From Leptospira montravelensis (GTDB taxonomy: Bacteria; Spirochaetota; Leptospiria; Leptospirales; Leptospiraceae), in contig NZ_RQFO01000004.1 of NCBI RefSeq assembly GCF_004770045.1, positions 1-64,000 of the forward strand: a DNA stretch of 64,000 bases. The letters run 5' to 3'. Of the stretch, positions 33,301 through 41,506 are shown piece by piece. Made by a program: the position numbers and the translations under genes. The notes beneath the pieces were generated by a model. That model ran no database searches and was not told the DNA's origin. It was given only the letters and a program-made list of their open reading frames with translations. Position 1 is the first letter of the stretch; each line of letters begins with the position of its first letter.

Positions 33301-34918
33301 AGTCTAAGTATTTTTCCTTATACTTTTTGTGATTTTTTATCAATTGATAAAGTTTATTGTAGGGATATAAGCTTACACCTGTTTTATAGTTTTCATATCC
33401 GATTTGGAAAAGAATTTTCCATTGACCAAATAAAATTGAATAACTTTTAAAAATTGAAAATTTCGGATCATAAAGATTGGTTGATTCACTGGTGGCACCA
33501 TTGAGTTCAATGATTTTAAAATCTTTTCCTTCTTTGAATTTTTCTGGATCGGAAAACCGAATGTCAAACCTTCCAAAATAAAATCCTGGAATCGAATCGC
33601 CAATTTGTAGGATTATTTTTTCTAACTGACTTGACCTCCAATGGTTTCCGTCTTGAAACATACAACCTTGTATATGATTTCCTATAGACCCAATGGAAAT
33701 AGATTCGCCTAAAGATAAAATTCTATTGTGTTGGTGTTTGTTGTGGTTTATATGTACTAATTTTTGGAATCGATATCTTGGATGGTTCGAAATTAAGGTT
33801 TTTAAATCCGAAAAACCATCACCTATAATTTTTGGAAAAATTTTATCTGTGATAGAAAAGATATTACCCTTTTTGTTTTTTGGAAAACGATAATAAAAAA
33901 TCCCCACTTCATACGGCCCTGTTTCATATTCTTGAAAAAGCCAGTCGAGGGGATATGTTTTGAGAAGTAAAAAAGATTCTTCTAAGGAATTTATTTTTTT
34001 AATTAAAAATCCACGTTCGCCTTTGTCTGGTTTGGCGATTATGGGAAATTCTATTTCATTTTCCAACATCCAATTTTTGATTTGAGAAATCGAATTTTCG
34101 TTTTCCTTGGGAACTAGTAAAAAACGTGATACAGATTCTTTCGGAATTAAATTTAGAATCTCCGCCTTGGATTCCCCGGCAATTCCTGAAGCTAAAATCC
34201 CTGGGTTGACAGTTGTGATATAACGAATCCCTCTATAACGTAAAATTAAAAAAAGTAGATAGGGCACAAGAGGCAGATAAAATAAGGAAGCCGGCCAAAA
34301 TTCCAGTTGAGATATTTTGGATGTATAAAATATAAAATTCTTTCTTTCCTTCTCGAAAATAACCAATCGAAGGATTTGATAAAGAAGATAAAAACTAAGA
34401 CCTACTGTCAGAATTAAGAGGATTGTATTGTTTGTTTTCCAGTATACGCTTACTAAATTTCCATAAATAAAAACGATACAAACTAAGATCGTTGTCCATA
34501 GTGAGACTGCAAATAGGCTAGTGTATAAAAAAGGAAAGAAGGGAAGGCCAAAAAAACCACTACTAAGATAAAGTGGTAATCGAGTCCCAGGTAAAAACCT
34601 GGAAAGAAAAATTGATTTCCGGAAATGATGGCGCCAGTCCGTAAATATATCTTTGGACTCCCAGTTTAAGACCGTACTTTTAAAAAAATTGGAATGATGA
34701 AATCCTCGCCTAACAAGATTTCCTATTAAATACAATAAGCAGTCTCCAACAAAAATTCCAAGACCTGTCACCAAAATGGCCAAGGAAAGTTGTATTTTTC
34801 CTTCCCTGGCTAGAAGTCCGGCGCCAATACAGGTCAGGTCTTCTGAAAGGAAAGTTGAAAAAAATAATGTTAAAACCATCACTACGGAAATTTGAAAGAA
34901 ATTTACCTCGTTGGTCAA
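33299..34918 (-). CDS. DedA-family membrane protein fused to ATP-grasp ligase
   Basis: 539 aa in two parts. Residues about 5-215 are a DedA/SNARE-associated (VTT) membrane protein: a re-entrant loop with LSEDLTCIGAGLLA, then FLSRFLPGTRLPLYLSSGFFG, and four to five hydrophobic helices. Residues about 245-539 are an ATP-grasp domain: FPIIAKPDKGERGFLI (ATP-binding Lys), FQEYETGPYEVGIFYYR, a GDGFSDLKTL segment and the metal region YFGRFDIRFSD then FKIIELNGATSES. DedA proteins move lipids such as undecaprenyl phosphate; ATP-grasp enzymes join a carboxylate to an amine or thiol. The substrate of this fusion is unknown. Confidence 0.85.
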   Translation of the reverse strand: MTNEVNFFQISVVMVLTLFFSTFLSEDLTCIGAGLLAREGKIQLSLAILVTGLGIFVGDCLLYLIGNLVRRGFHHSNFFKSTVLNWESKDIFTDWRHHFRKSIFLSRFLPGTRLPLYLSSGFFGLPFFPFLYTSLFAVSLWTTILVCIVFIYGNLVSVYWKTNNTILLILTVGLSFYLLYQILRLVIFEKERKNFIFYTSKISQLEFWPASLFYLPLVPYLLFLILRYRGIRYITTVNPGILASGIAGESKAEILNLIPKESVSRFLLVPKENENSISQIKNWMLENEIEFPIIAKPDKGERGFLIKKINSLEESFLLLKTYPLDWLFQEYETGPYEVGIFYYRFPKNKKGNIFSITDKIFPKIIGDGFSDLKTLISNHPRYRFQKLVHINHNKHQHNRILSLGESISIGSIGNHIQGCMFQDGNHWRSSQLEKIILQIGDSIPGFYFGRFDIRFSDPEKFKEGKDFKIIELNGATSESTNLYDPKFSIFKSYSILFGQWKILFQIGYENYKTGVSLYPYNKLYQLIKNHKKYKEKYLD

Positions 34919-34974
34919 TGGAAAACTTTTTTTAAAAGGTTTTCCTCTCTACGGATTTTGTGAATTTGTCTCGT

Positions 34975-35517
34975 ATGCCTAAAATTTTGATTTTGTTAGT
35001 CCACCCTGTACTTGAAAAGTCGAAAGCCAACCAAATGCTCTTGGATTCTCTTCCTCTATCTGAAAACATCACCTTACGTGATTTATATGAAGAATATCCT
35101 AATTTTTTTATCAATGTAAAAGCTGAACAGGAATTATTATCCAACCACCAAATCATTATATTCCAACATCCACTGTATTGGTATAGTTGTCCTCCGCTTA
35201 TGAAATTGTGGATTGATATGGTTTTAGAGGACGGTTGGGCCTATGGTCCGGGTGGAAACAAACTATTGGGGAAAAAATGGATCCAAGTCATCACTACAGG
35301 AGGTTCCAAGGATGCTTACTCTAAAGGTGGTTTTCATGGCTATTCTACCGAGGAATTTTTATTACCGTTTCGCAGAACAGCAGAACTTTGCGGTATGGAT
35401 TATTTAAATCCTTTTTTGGTTCAGGGAACGTTTCAATTAAACGAAGAAGATCTGCAAAAAGAATCTAGCCGATATTCTTTGTTTATTAATCATTTGTTAG
35501 GTAGTAATTATGAATGA
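34975..35517 (+). CDS. kefF: KefF-like NAD(P)H oxidoreductase
   Basis: 180 aa from the ATG at 34975; a GTG at 34960 is also possible. Flavodoxin-2 fold: ILILLVHPVLEKSKANQ, IIIFQHPLYWYSCPPLMKLWIDMV, the FMN site and WAYGPGGNKLLGKKW, then ITTGGSKDAY. KefF proteins are quinone reductases that bind and activate the KefC potassium efflux system. The kefC gene follows with an 8-bp overlap, which supports the call. Confidence 0.9.
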   Translation: MPKILILLVHPVLEKSKANQMLLDSLPLSENITLRDLYEEYPNFFINVKAEQELLSNHQIIIFQHPLYWYSCPPLMKLWIDMVLEDGWAYGPGGNKLLGKKWIQVITTGGSKDAYSKGGFHGYSTEEFLLPFRRTAELCGMDYLNPFLVQGTFQLNEEDLQKESSRYSLFINHLLGSNYE

Positions 35518-37363
35518 GCTCGGTTTTTTTGTTCAAGCTTTAATTTATCTCACAAGTGCAATCATTATCGTTCCTATTGCAAATCGATTAGGTCTTGGGT
35601 CAGTTCTTGGTTATTTGATTGCAGGAATTGTCATAGGTCCTTTTGTTTTTGGATTTGTTGGAACCGAAGGAAAGGATATGTTGCACTTTGCCGAATTCGG
35701 CGTAGTGATGATGTTATTTGCAATTGGTTTAGAACTTGAGTTGGATCTACTTTGGCGGTTAAAGTTTTGGTTACTTGGTCTCGGTGGGTTACAAATCATC
35801 CTAACTACAGCGATTACCGCAGGTTTTGCTTTTGGATTTGGGTTTCACTGGAAACCATCGTTGGCACTCGGACTAATTCTTTCTTTATCTTCTACAGCCA
35901 TTGTATTACAAACATTGAAAGAAAAGGGACTTATGAAATCGGTTTCTGGGCAGGCAGCTTTTTCTGTACTTTTGTTCCAAGATATGGCAGTCATTCCGAT
36001 ACTCGCCATATTTCCTATGTTAAGCGATGCTGAAGTAACCACATCTTCGCAGGGACATTCTCTGATTGAACATTTACCTGGTTATGCAAAAACTTTGGTA
36101 GTTTTGTCTGTTGTGGTCGGAATTATTTTAGTCGGAAGATATTTACTCAGCCCATTTTTTAGATTACTTGCCAAGTCGGGAAATCGAGAAATCTTTACAG
36201 GGGCAAGTTTGTTACTTGTAATCGCCATATCGGTGTTAATGGGGGCTGTGGGGGTGTCGGCAGCACTCGGAACCTTTTTAGGAGGAGTGGTCCTTGCCAG
36301 TAGTGAATACCGCCATGAATTAGAAAGTAATATTGAACCGTTTAAGGGACTTTTGCTCGGTTTGTTTTTCCTTAGTGTTGGTGCTTCGATGGACATTCCA
36401 GTGGTCATAAATAGTCCAAGCAAAATTTTAGGAATTGTGTTTGGTATCATTTTTATCAAAGCATTGGTTCTATTTTTACTCGGATTAACATTTCGGCTTC
36501 CTCTAGATCAAAACCTATATTTTTCCTTAGCACTTTCTCAGGTGGGGGAGTTCTCATTTGTTTTGTTTGGATATTCGGAAGGTTTGGGACTTTTTAGGGA
36601 AGAATCGATTATCATTTTAGTGGCTTGTGTGGCAGTAAGTATGGCAATTACTCCCGTACTTCTTTTGTTATATGAAAAAACTTTTTTTGGACTCTTAGAA
36701 TCGAAAATTCCCAAAATACATTCCGACCAAAATATTCATAAACAAGAAAACCCTGTGATCATTTGTGGATTTGGTAGGTTCGGTAATATGTTAGGTAGGT
36801 TCCTACGTTCCAACGGAATCGCTATTACCATTTTAGATTTTGATGCAGACCGTGTAGAGATGTTGGGTCGTTTTGGATTTAAAGTGTATTTTGGTGATCC
36901 CACTCGTTTGGAGTTATTAGAGTCAGCAGGATTGGAACATGTTAAGGTGTTAGTGGCCGCTTTGGACAATCCTGAAAAACAAACAGAACTCATTCGAAAC
37001 GTAAGCCAACATTATCCACAAATCAAAATTGTGGCAAGAGCTGGCGATAGGGAAGATGCCTATAATTTAAAGGAAATGGGAGTGACATACATTTATCGAG
37101 AGACTAGGGAAACCGCAGTCCAAATGGGAAAGGATGTATTAAAAATTTTAGGAACTAGGGCACATACTGCTGAAAAAGCAAAAAATCTTTTTTTAAAACA
37201 TGATGATGATACCTTCCACGAACTTTTTGCACTGAGGGCTGACAGAGTGCAATATATGAGTCATGCTAAACAGAGAAACGCAGAGTTAGAAAGGTTGATG
37301 TTTGTGGACTTAGGAAAAGAAGAGGAACTTGGAAGAGATCCTTGGAGTGAGATGGAGAGGTAG
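35510..37363 (+). CDS. kefC: KefB/KefC-type potassium/proton antiporter
   Basis: 617 aa. Twelve to thirteen transmembrane helices of the CPA2 family (about 1-385; LGLGSVLGYLIAGIVIGP, then EFGVVMMLFAIGLELE, SLSSTAIVLQ and LSQVGEFSFVLFG). A cytosolic RCK/TrkA-N domain follows (about 405-525: VIICGFGRFGNMLGRFL, a Rossmann GxGxxG, and LDFDADRVEML). The tail is helical. Gated by glutathione adducts in known relatives, it lets K+ out and H+ in to protect against electrophiles. Coupled to kefF. Confidence 0.95.
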   Translation: MNELGFFVQALIYLTSAIIIVPIANRLGLGSVLGYLIAGIVIGPFVFGFVGTEGKDMLHFAEFGVVMMLFAIGLELELDLLWRLKFWLLGLGGLQIILTTAITAGFAFGFGFHWKPSLALGLILSLSSTAIVLQTLKEKGLMKSVSGQAAFSVLLFQDMAVIPILAIFPMLSDAEVTTSSQGHSLIEHLPGYAKTLVVLSVVVGIILVGRYLLSPFFRLLAKSGNREIFTGASLLLVIAISVLMGAVGVSAALGTFLGGVVLASSEYRHELESNIEPFKGLLLGLFFLSVGASMDIPVVINSPSKILGIVFGIIFIKALVLFLLGLTFRLPLDQNLYFSLALSQVGEFSFVLFGYSEGLGLFREESIIILVACVAVSMAITPVLLLLYEKTFFGLLESKIPKIHSDQNIHKQENPVIICGFGRFGNMLGRFLRSNGIAITILDFDADRVEMLGRFGFKVYFGDPTRLELLESAGLEHVKVLVAALDNPEKQTELIRNVSQHYPQIKIVARAGDREDAYNLKEMGVTYIYRETRETAVQMGKDVLKILGTRAHTAEKAKNLFLKHDDDTFHELFALRADRVQYMSHAKQRNAELERLMFVDLGKEEELGRDPWSEMER

Positions 37364-37393
37364 GTGAGTCGCTTAGAAAAAAAGTGAAAGTAG

Positions 37394-37445
37394 AAACTCT
37401 ATTCCCGAATGATCTTCTTTTTTCTTTCGAGAATAGAGTTTTTTT
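37394..37445 (+). terminator. terminator of kefFC
   Basis: AAACTCTATTC (37394-37404) pairs with GAATAGAGTTT (37431-37441), an 11-bp stem with a 26-nt loop, and runs into further T (to 37445). Thirty bases after the kefC stop. Confidence 0.8.
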
Positions 37446-37526
37446 GATGGTTTTACTTTGGTTGGTTTCATAGAAAAAATGATTCTAGAAGCCGCTTTGA
37501 TTTGGGAGATCTGTTTTGGTTTTCCT

Positions 37527-37561
37527 TTTGCCTTCATATCCATTAGACTTATGAAGGCAAA
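37527..37561 (-). terminator. 12-bp inverted repeat downstream of cyclophilin gene
   Basis: TTTGCCTTCATA and TATGAAGGCAAA form a perfect 12-bp stem with an 11-nt loop, 15 bp beyond the cyclophilin stop on the minus strand. No U-run follows, so it could be a weak terminator, an mRNA 3' stabiliser or an operator. Confidence 0.5.
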
Positions 37562-37576
37562 GGGAAGAATCAATTC

Positions 37577-38089
37577 TTATTTTTTAGAATCTAGAATTTG
37601 GTTCCACTCATCCAAAAAGGGTTTTGCCACTGCTAACACGGAAGACGGGTCACCTTCGATCGTGATTGTTTCGATGACATCACCTTGTCGGATCGCATTC
37701 ACTACTTGTTGGTCAGCTTCATCGACAACAGCACCAAATACAGAATGTTTTCCATCAAGCCAAGGAGTGGGGACGTGTGTAATAAAAAACTGACTCCCAT
37801 TGGTTCCAGGTCCTGCGTTGGCCATAGAAAGAATTCCTGGTTTGTTATGTTTTAAACTAGAATCAAACTCATCTCGGAATTTATAACCTGGTCCACCGGT
37901 TCCTGTTCCTTGTGGGCATCCACCTTGGATCATAAAGTCTTCAATGACCCTATGGAATTTGAGTCCATTGTAAAAATTCCTTTGTGCTAGGTTTACGAAA
38001 TTGGCTACAGTATTGGGTGTTTTGTCAGGATACAAATCAATGCGAATTTCGCCTTTGTTTGTTTTGAGAATTGCTCTAAGTACGCTCAT
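37577..38089 (-). CDS. cyclophilin-type peptidyl-prolyl cis-trans isomerase
   Basis: 170 aa, a minimal cyclophilin with no signal peptide. Active-site blocks: [25 protein letters not shown] (about 49-73; Arg, Phe and Gln of the catalytic pocket), [20 protein letters not shown] and [11 protein letters not shown]. Catalyses proline isomerisation in cytosolic protein folding. N-terminal [30 protein letters not shown] is canonical. Confidence 0.95.
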   Translation of the reverse strand: MSVLRAILKTNKGEIRIDLYPDKTPNTVANFVNLAQRNFYNGLKFHRVIEDFMIQGGCPQGTGTGGPGYKFRDEFDSSLKHNKPGILSMANAGPGTNGSQFFITHVPTPWLDGKHSVFGAVVDEADQQVVNAIRQGDVIETITIEGDPSSVLAVAKPFLDEWNQILDSKK

Positions 38090-38189
38090 TCATGCATCAC
38101 AATCTCTTTAATTCCCTTGGCAAGTCGAAAAAAGGTTTGAGTTCTTGGAACGTTCCCATACAATTTTTGTTTTCTTATGGAGGATTTTT

Positions 38190-38723
38190 ATGAAAAAAAA
38201 CATAATTCTTTTATTTATCATTTTTGCAATTCCTCTGTTTTCCGGAACTTCCAAAAAGAAAAAAATAAAACAGGTCCCGATTGAAAACAAACTCATTAAT
38301 TACGGAGAATTCAAAAGGATCGTCAATCGTTCCGAAGGGGAAAGAGAAACTCATCGCCTAACAGAAGAACAATTTTTGAATTTGATGAACGAAGAAGGTG
38401 TTATATTACTTGATGCAAGAAGCGAAAATCGTTTCCATATTTTGCATATAAAAGGAGCAAAAAATCTTCCTTTCACTGAATTCACTAAAGAATCATTAGC
38501 AGAGATCATTCCTCTGAAAAATACAAAAATCCTAATTTACTGTAACAATAATTTTGAAGGAAACCAGGAAGCCTTTGCTGCCAAAAGTCCTGCCGCTTCT
38601 CTCAATTTATCTACATACAACTCACTCAAAGCTTACGGGTATGAATCGATTTACGAATTAGGACCACTTCTCGATGTGAAAAAAACTATACTTCCACTCG
38701 TAACGGACCAACCGGAACCTTGA
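38190..38723 (+). CDS. exported rhodanese-like protein
   Basis: 177 aa from the ATG at 38190 (GGAGG box 7 nt upstream). A signal peptide (about 1-20) is followed by a Lys-rich stretch, then a rhodanese fold: NEEGVILLDARSENRFHILHIKGAKNLPF and the active-site loop LIYCNNNFEGNQ with the catalytic Cys. Periplasmic single-domain rhodaneses may handle sulfur or thiols; the exact substrate is unknown. Confidence 0.85.
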   Translation: MKKNIILLFIIFAIPLFSGTSKKKKIKQVPIENKLINYGEFKRIVNRSEGERETHRLTEEQFLNLMNEEGVILLDARSENRFHILHIKGAKNLPFTEFTKESLAEIIPLKNTKILIYCNNNFEGNQEAFAAKSPAASLNLSTYNSLKAYGYESIYELGPLLDVKKTILPLVTDQPEP

Positions 38724-38769
38724 TTTCGATTGACCAAAGAATTAATTATGGACTACTAGAAATAAATTT

Positions 38770-40038
38770 ATGATTCAAGGTGAGCTTCTTTCCGAAATCA
38801 TTGAAGCCGTTTCTAATACCTATGGAAACGAATTTTTAGATAGAATCACGCTGAAATTAGCATCGACCATTCAAGCTGATTATACTTTTATCGCCATTTT
38901 TGATAAAGAAAAATACGAGTCCAAAACGATCTCCCTCGTAGCAAAAGGGGTAATTGCGGAAAACATGGCTTATTCTTTAAAAGATACACCTTGTGCATAT
39001 GTTTTTGATAATTCTATTTGTTATTATCCAAATGATGTGCAAAAGTTTTTTCCCCTAGACCAACTTCTGATTGAAATGAAAATCGAAGGATACATTGGTA
39101 CGCCTTTACTCAATTCTAAAAAAGAGGTGGTAGGCCTTATTGTAGGATTATTCGAAAAGGAAATTCCAAACAAAGACAAAATCCTAACCTTATTTCAAAT
39201 TTTTTCCGGAAGGATCGCCGCTGAATTAGAAAGATCAGAATATGAAGCTAGGTTGGAAAAAAACAACCATGAATTGGAAACCCTTGTGGAAATGAGAACC
39301 AGTGAACTAAAACGGACATTAGATGAACTAAGGGAAAGACAAAACCAACTCATTGAATCCGAAAAAATGGCAAGCTTAGGATTACTTTCTTCCGGGATCG
39401 CCCATGAAATCAATAACCCTTTAAACTTTATATTAGGTGGATATTTTGGAGTTCGTGGAATTTTGGAAGGTTCAGTTTTGGAATCGGAAAAAACGAAAAT
39501 GTTTTTAGAGGCAATCAAAGAAGGGGTGGAACGCACATCCAAAATTGTAAAAGGTTTAAATCAATTTTCTCGCAGTGGGGATTCCAAAGAAGAGGGGTTT
39601 GATTTACATGAGATTTTAGAGAATTGTTTAGTGGTTCTCAACCATTCTCTTCGTGATCGAATTCAGGTGGAAAAAAATATGTATGAAAAACCTTTAGTGA
39701 TTAAAGGGAATTCAGGAAAAATCCATCAGGTGTTTTTAAACATCCTCACCAATGCCATCCAAGCGATGGAAGGTAAAGATGGGATTTTAGTCTTAAAATC
39801 TTATAGAGACTCTCACTACGGAACCATAGAGATTACAGATACAGGTGTCGGAATTCAAAAAGAACACCAAAACCAAATCAGAAATCCTTTTTTCACAACC
39901 AAAGACCCAGGGAAAGGTGTGGGGCTTGGATTACCTATTGCTTATAAGATCATTCAAGACCACAATGGTTCCATTGAAATGGAATCCGAATGGGGAAAGG
40001 GAACTACCTTTCGGATTAAACTTCCGATGCCAATATGA
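38770..40038 (+). CDS. soluble GAF-domain sensor histidine kinase
   Basis: 422 aa, no transmembrane helix. A GAF-like sensor (about 10-155; DYTFIAIFD, CAYVFDNSICYYP, GYIGTPLLNSKKEVVGLIVG) is followed by a coiled coil (about 160-200). The kinase core comes next: GIAHEINNPLN (phosphorylated His near 215), HQVFLNILTNAIQAM (N box), DTGVGI, FFTTKDPGKGVGLGL and GTTFRI. It should phosphorylate a response regulator in the cytosol. The next gene encodes only half a receiver domain. Confidence 0.93.
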   Translation: MIQGELLSEIIEAVSNTYGNEFLDRITLKLASTIQADYTFIAIFDKEKYESKTISLVAKGVIAENMAYSLKDTPCAYVFDNSICYYPNDVQKFFPLDQLLIEMKIEGYIGTPLLNSKKEVVGLIVGLFEKEIPNKDKILTLFQIFSGRIAAELERSEYEARLEKNNHELETLVEMRTSELKRTLDELRERQNQLIESEKMASLGLLSSGIAHEINNPLNFILGGYFGVRGILEGSVLESEKTKMFLEAIKEGVERTSKIVKGLNQFSRSGDSKEEGFDLHEILENCLVVLNHSLRDRIQVEKNMYEKPLVIKGNSGKIHQVFLNILTNAIQAMEGKDGILVLKSYRDSHYGTIEITDTGVGIQKEHQNQIRNPFFTTKDPGKGVGLGLPIAYKIIQDHNGSIEMESEWGKGTTFRIKLPMPI

Positions 40039-40220
40039 AAGGACAAAATCACAAACAAAAAATTAGTCCCAATATTACCTATTGTATCTTAACTGGGTAT
40101 GATCTTACAACGGAAATCGAAAGAGCCATTGGAGAAAAAAAGGTTGCTCGTTATTTTTCTAAACCGTTAGATCCTACAGAGATTTTATTATTTCTCTCCG
40201 TAGGACCAAACAATGAATAA
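40035..40220 (+). pseudogene. C-terminal half of a response-regulator receiver domain
   Basis: 61 aa beginning at an ATGA overlap with the kinase. ITYCILTGYDLTTEIERAIGEKKVARYFSKPLDPTEILLFL is the second half of a receiver domain: the Thr of beta-4 (LTGY) and the Lys-Pro of beta-5 (FSKPLD) are there, but the first half with the acidic pocket and phospho-accepting Asp is missing. It may be the remnant of a lost response regulator or a fragment trimmed to a kinase-binding module. The intact ATGA coupling suggests that it is still translated. Confidence 0.65.
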
Positions 40221-40240
40221 ACGATAGTTTATTTGTTTTT
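40216..40240. terminator. bidirectional terminator between convergent genes
   Basis: AATAAAC (40216-40222) / GTTTATT (40227-40233) with a GATA loop, followed by TGTTTTT on the plus strand. It overlaps the stop codons of both flanking genes (TAA of the receiver fragment at 40218-40220, TAA of the lipoprotein at 40229). Confidence 0.65.
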
Positions 40241-41464
40241 AAAATCGATTTCTACAACACCGCGTTTGGAACTATTGATGTTTAAGGTTTTACTACTTAG
40301 AAAACGGAAACTAGAATCTTTTTTATACATCAGCTCTTCAGCAAACATAGATTCTTTTCCAGGATAAGTCAGTTCCCATTCCGATCCATTCATTTCTGTT
40401 TTACGATCATTGATTTGTTTGACTGAAGTGTATTCCAACAAATCGTTTTTGAAATTGATAGCATCTTCCAAACCAAGGCCTTTGAATTTTAAGATCACTG
40501 TGTTTTGTTCTGTGAGTTTGAACCATTCATCTTTGATTTGTTTTCCCACTTTGACGGACACAAGGTTTGCCCAATCTTTGACGGCTTGTTCTCTAGAAAC
40601 TTCTTGGGTGATATCTGCCCCGCGTCCTTCTAAACTTCCCGAGCCAAAAATTTTTCCATCACCCCAAAGTTGGATGATGCGGTAAGGACCAGTGGCCGCC
40701 GAACTTAAAAAATCTGTTTTTTTCCCACCAGGTAAAACCACTGGTTTTTGGTCTGTTGTTGTGACTTTAGCAATGATCAATACTTCTGCCCCAGAATCTT
40801 GTGCGAGTGTGAGTAAAGGACTTCCTTCTTCCACAGACGTGAGGTCAAGTTTGGCAAGGCTTGGATTTTTTTTGAGTAGAGCTGTGAGTTGGGAACTATC
40901 CACAACCTTGTTTCCTTTGGCTCTGAGTTTTTCGATGAGTTCTGCTTCTGCGATATTGGTTGCCGATCCAATCGGATAGGATTTTCCGTTGACGACTGTT
41001 TGGACTAACACTGCTATTCTTGGATTTCCTACATCATCCAGGAGGGCATCTACTGCTGTGGAAAGTTTGGTTGCTTCCACTTCACAGCGAACATTCAAAC
41101 GGATCATGTCTTGGGTGTCCAATTTCCATTGTTCTTCACTGATGATATCGTATTTCTTTACGAAACTATCTGTTTTCCCGTAGAGTTTGGAGCCTAGAGA
41201 CTGGCCATCGGAAACACCCGATTTTTCTGTGATTTGTTCTCCCACGAGTTTACGGATGGCATTGAGTTTTGCATCTTTCAAAGCTTTGTTTCTTGCGAGA
41301 GCCAAGTCTCCTTGGTAGATAGGTGCCTCTCCCATAGCTGTCACCACATTGTCTGGCAGCGTAGGTTGTTTCTGGGCTGAATTGGATCCGGCACATGCCA
41401 AAATGGTAAGGATGAGAACTCCGGTTAAGGGAGCCAAACGAAGTCGGTTGAACATGAAGGACAT
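40229..41464 (-). CDS. lipoprotein with FlgT/LPP20-like N-domain
   Basis: 411 aa from the ATG at 41464 (AAGGAG close upstream); an ATG at 41455 is an alternative. Lipobox LTILACAGS. Residues about 45-140 contain ALARNKALKDAKLNAIRKLVGEQI and LNVRCEVEATKL, the pattern of FlgT-N/LPP20-type domains. Then ITVLVQTVV-type strands and LIEKLRAKGNKVVDSSQL resemble the CsgG/curli-like nucleotide-fold module of envelope lipoproteins. The C-terminus is beta-rich. Probably an outer-membrane-associated lipoprotein, function unknown. Divergent from the NamZ-like gene. Confidence 0.7.
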   Translation of the reverse strand: MSFMFNRLRLAPLTGVLILTILACAGSNSAQKQPTLPDNVVTAMGEAPIYQGDLALARNKALKDAKLNAIRKLVGEQITEKSGVSDGQSLGSKLYGKTDSFVKKYDIISEEQWKLDTQDMIRLNVRCEVEATKLSTAVDALLDDVGNPRIAVLVQTVVNGKSYPIGSATNIAEAELIEKLRAKGNKVVDSSQLTALLKKNPSLAKLDLTSVEEGSPLLTLAQDSGAEVLIIAKVTTTDQKPVVLPGGKKTDFLSSAATGPYRIIQLWGDGKIFGSGSLEGRGADITQEVSREQAVKDWANLVSVKVGKQIKDEWFKLTEQNTVILKFKGLGLEDAINFKNDLLEYTSVKQINDRKTEMNGSEWELTYPGKESMFAEELMYKKDSSFRFLSSKTLNINSSKRGVVEIDFKNK

Positions 41465-41506
41465 TTCTCCTTGAAGATTTGCTATATTATAGAAACATAT
41501 ACTTAC

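Noticed and set aside
37446..37793. Plus-strand open frame across the kefC-cyclophilin gap
   Set aside because: Most of it is antisense to the cyclophilin gene and the rest is a terminator region; no ribosome site or recognisable text.
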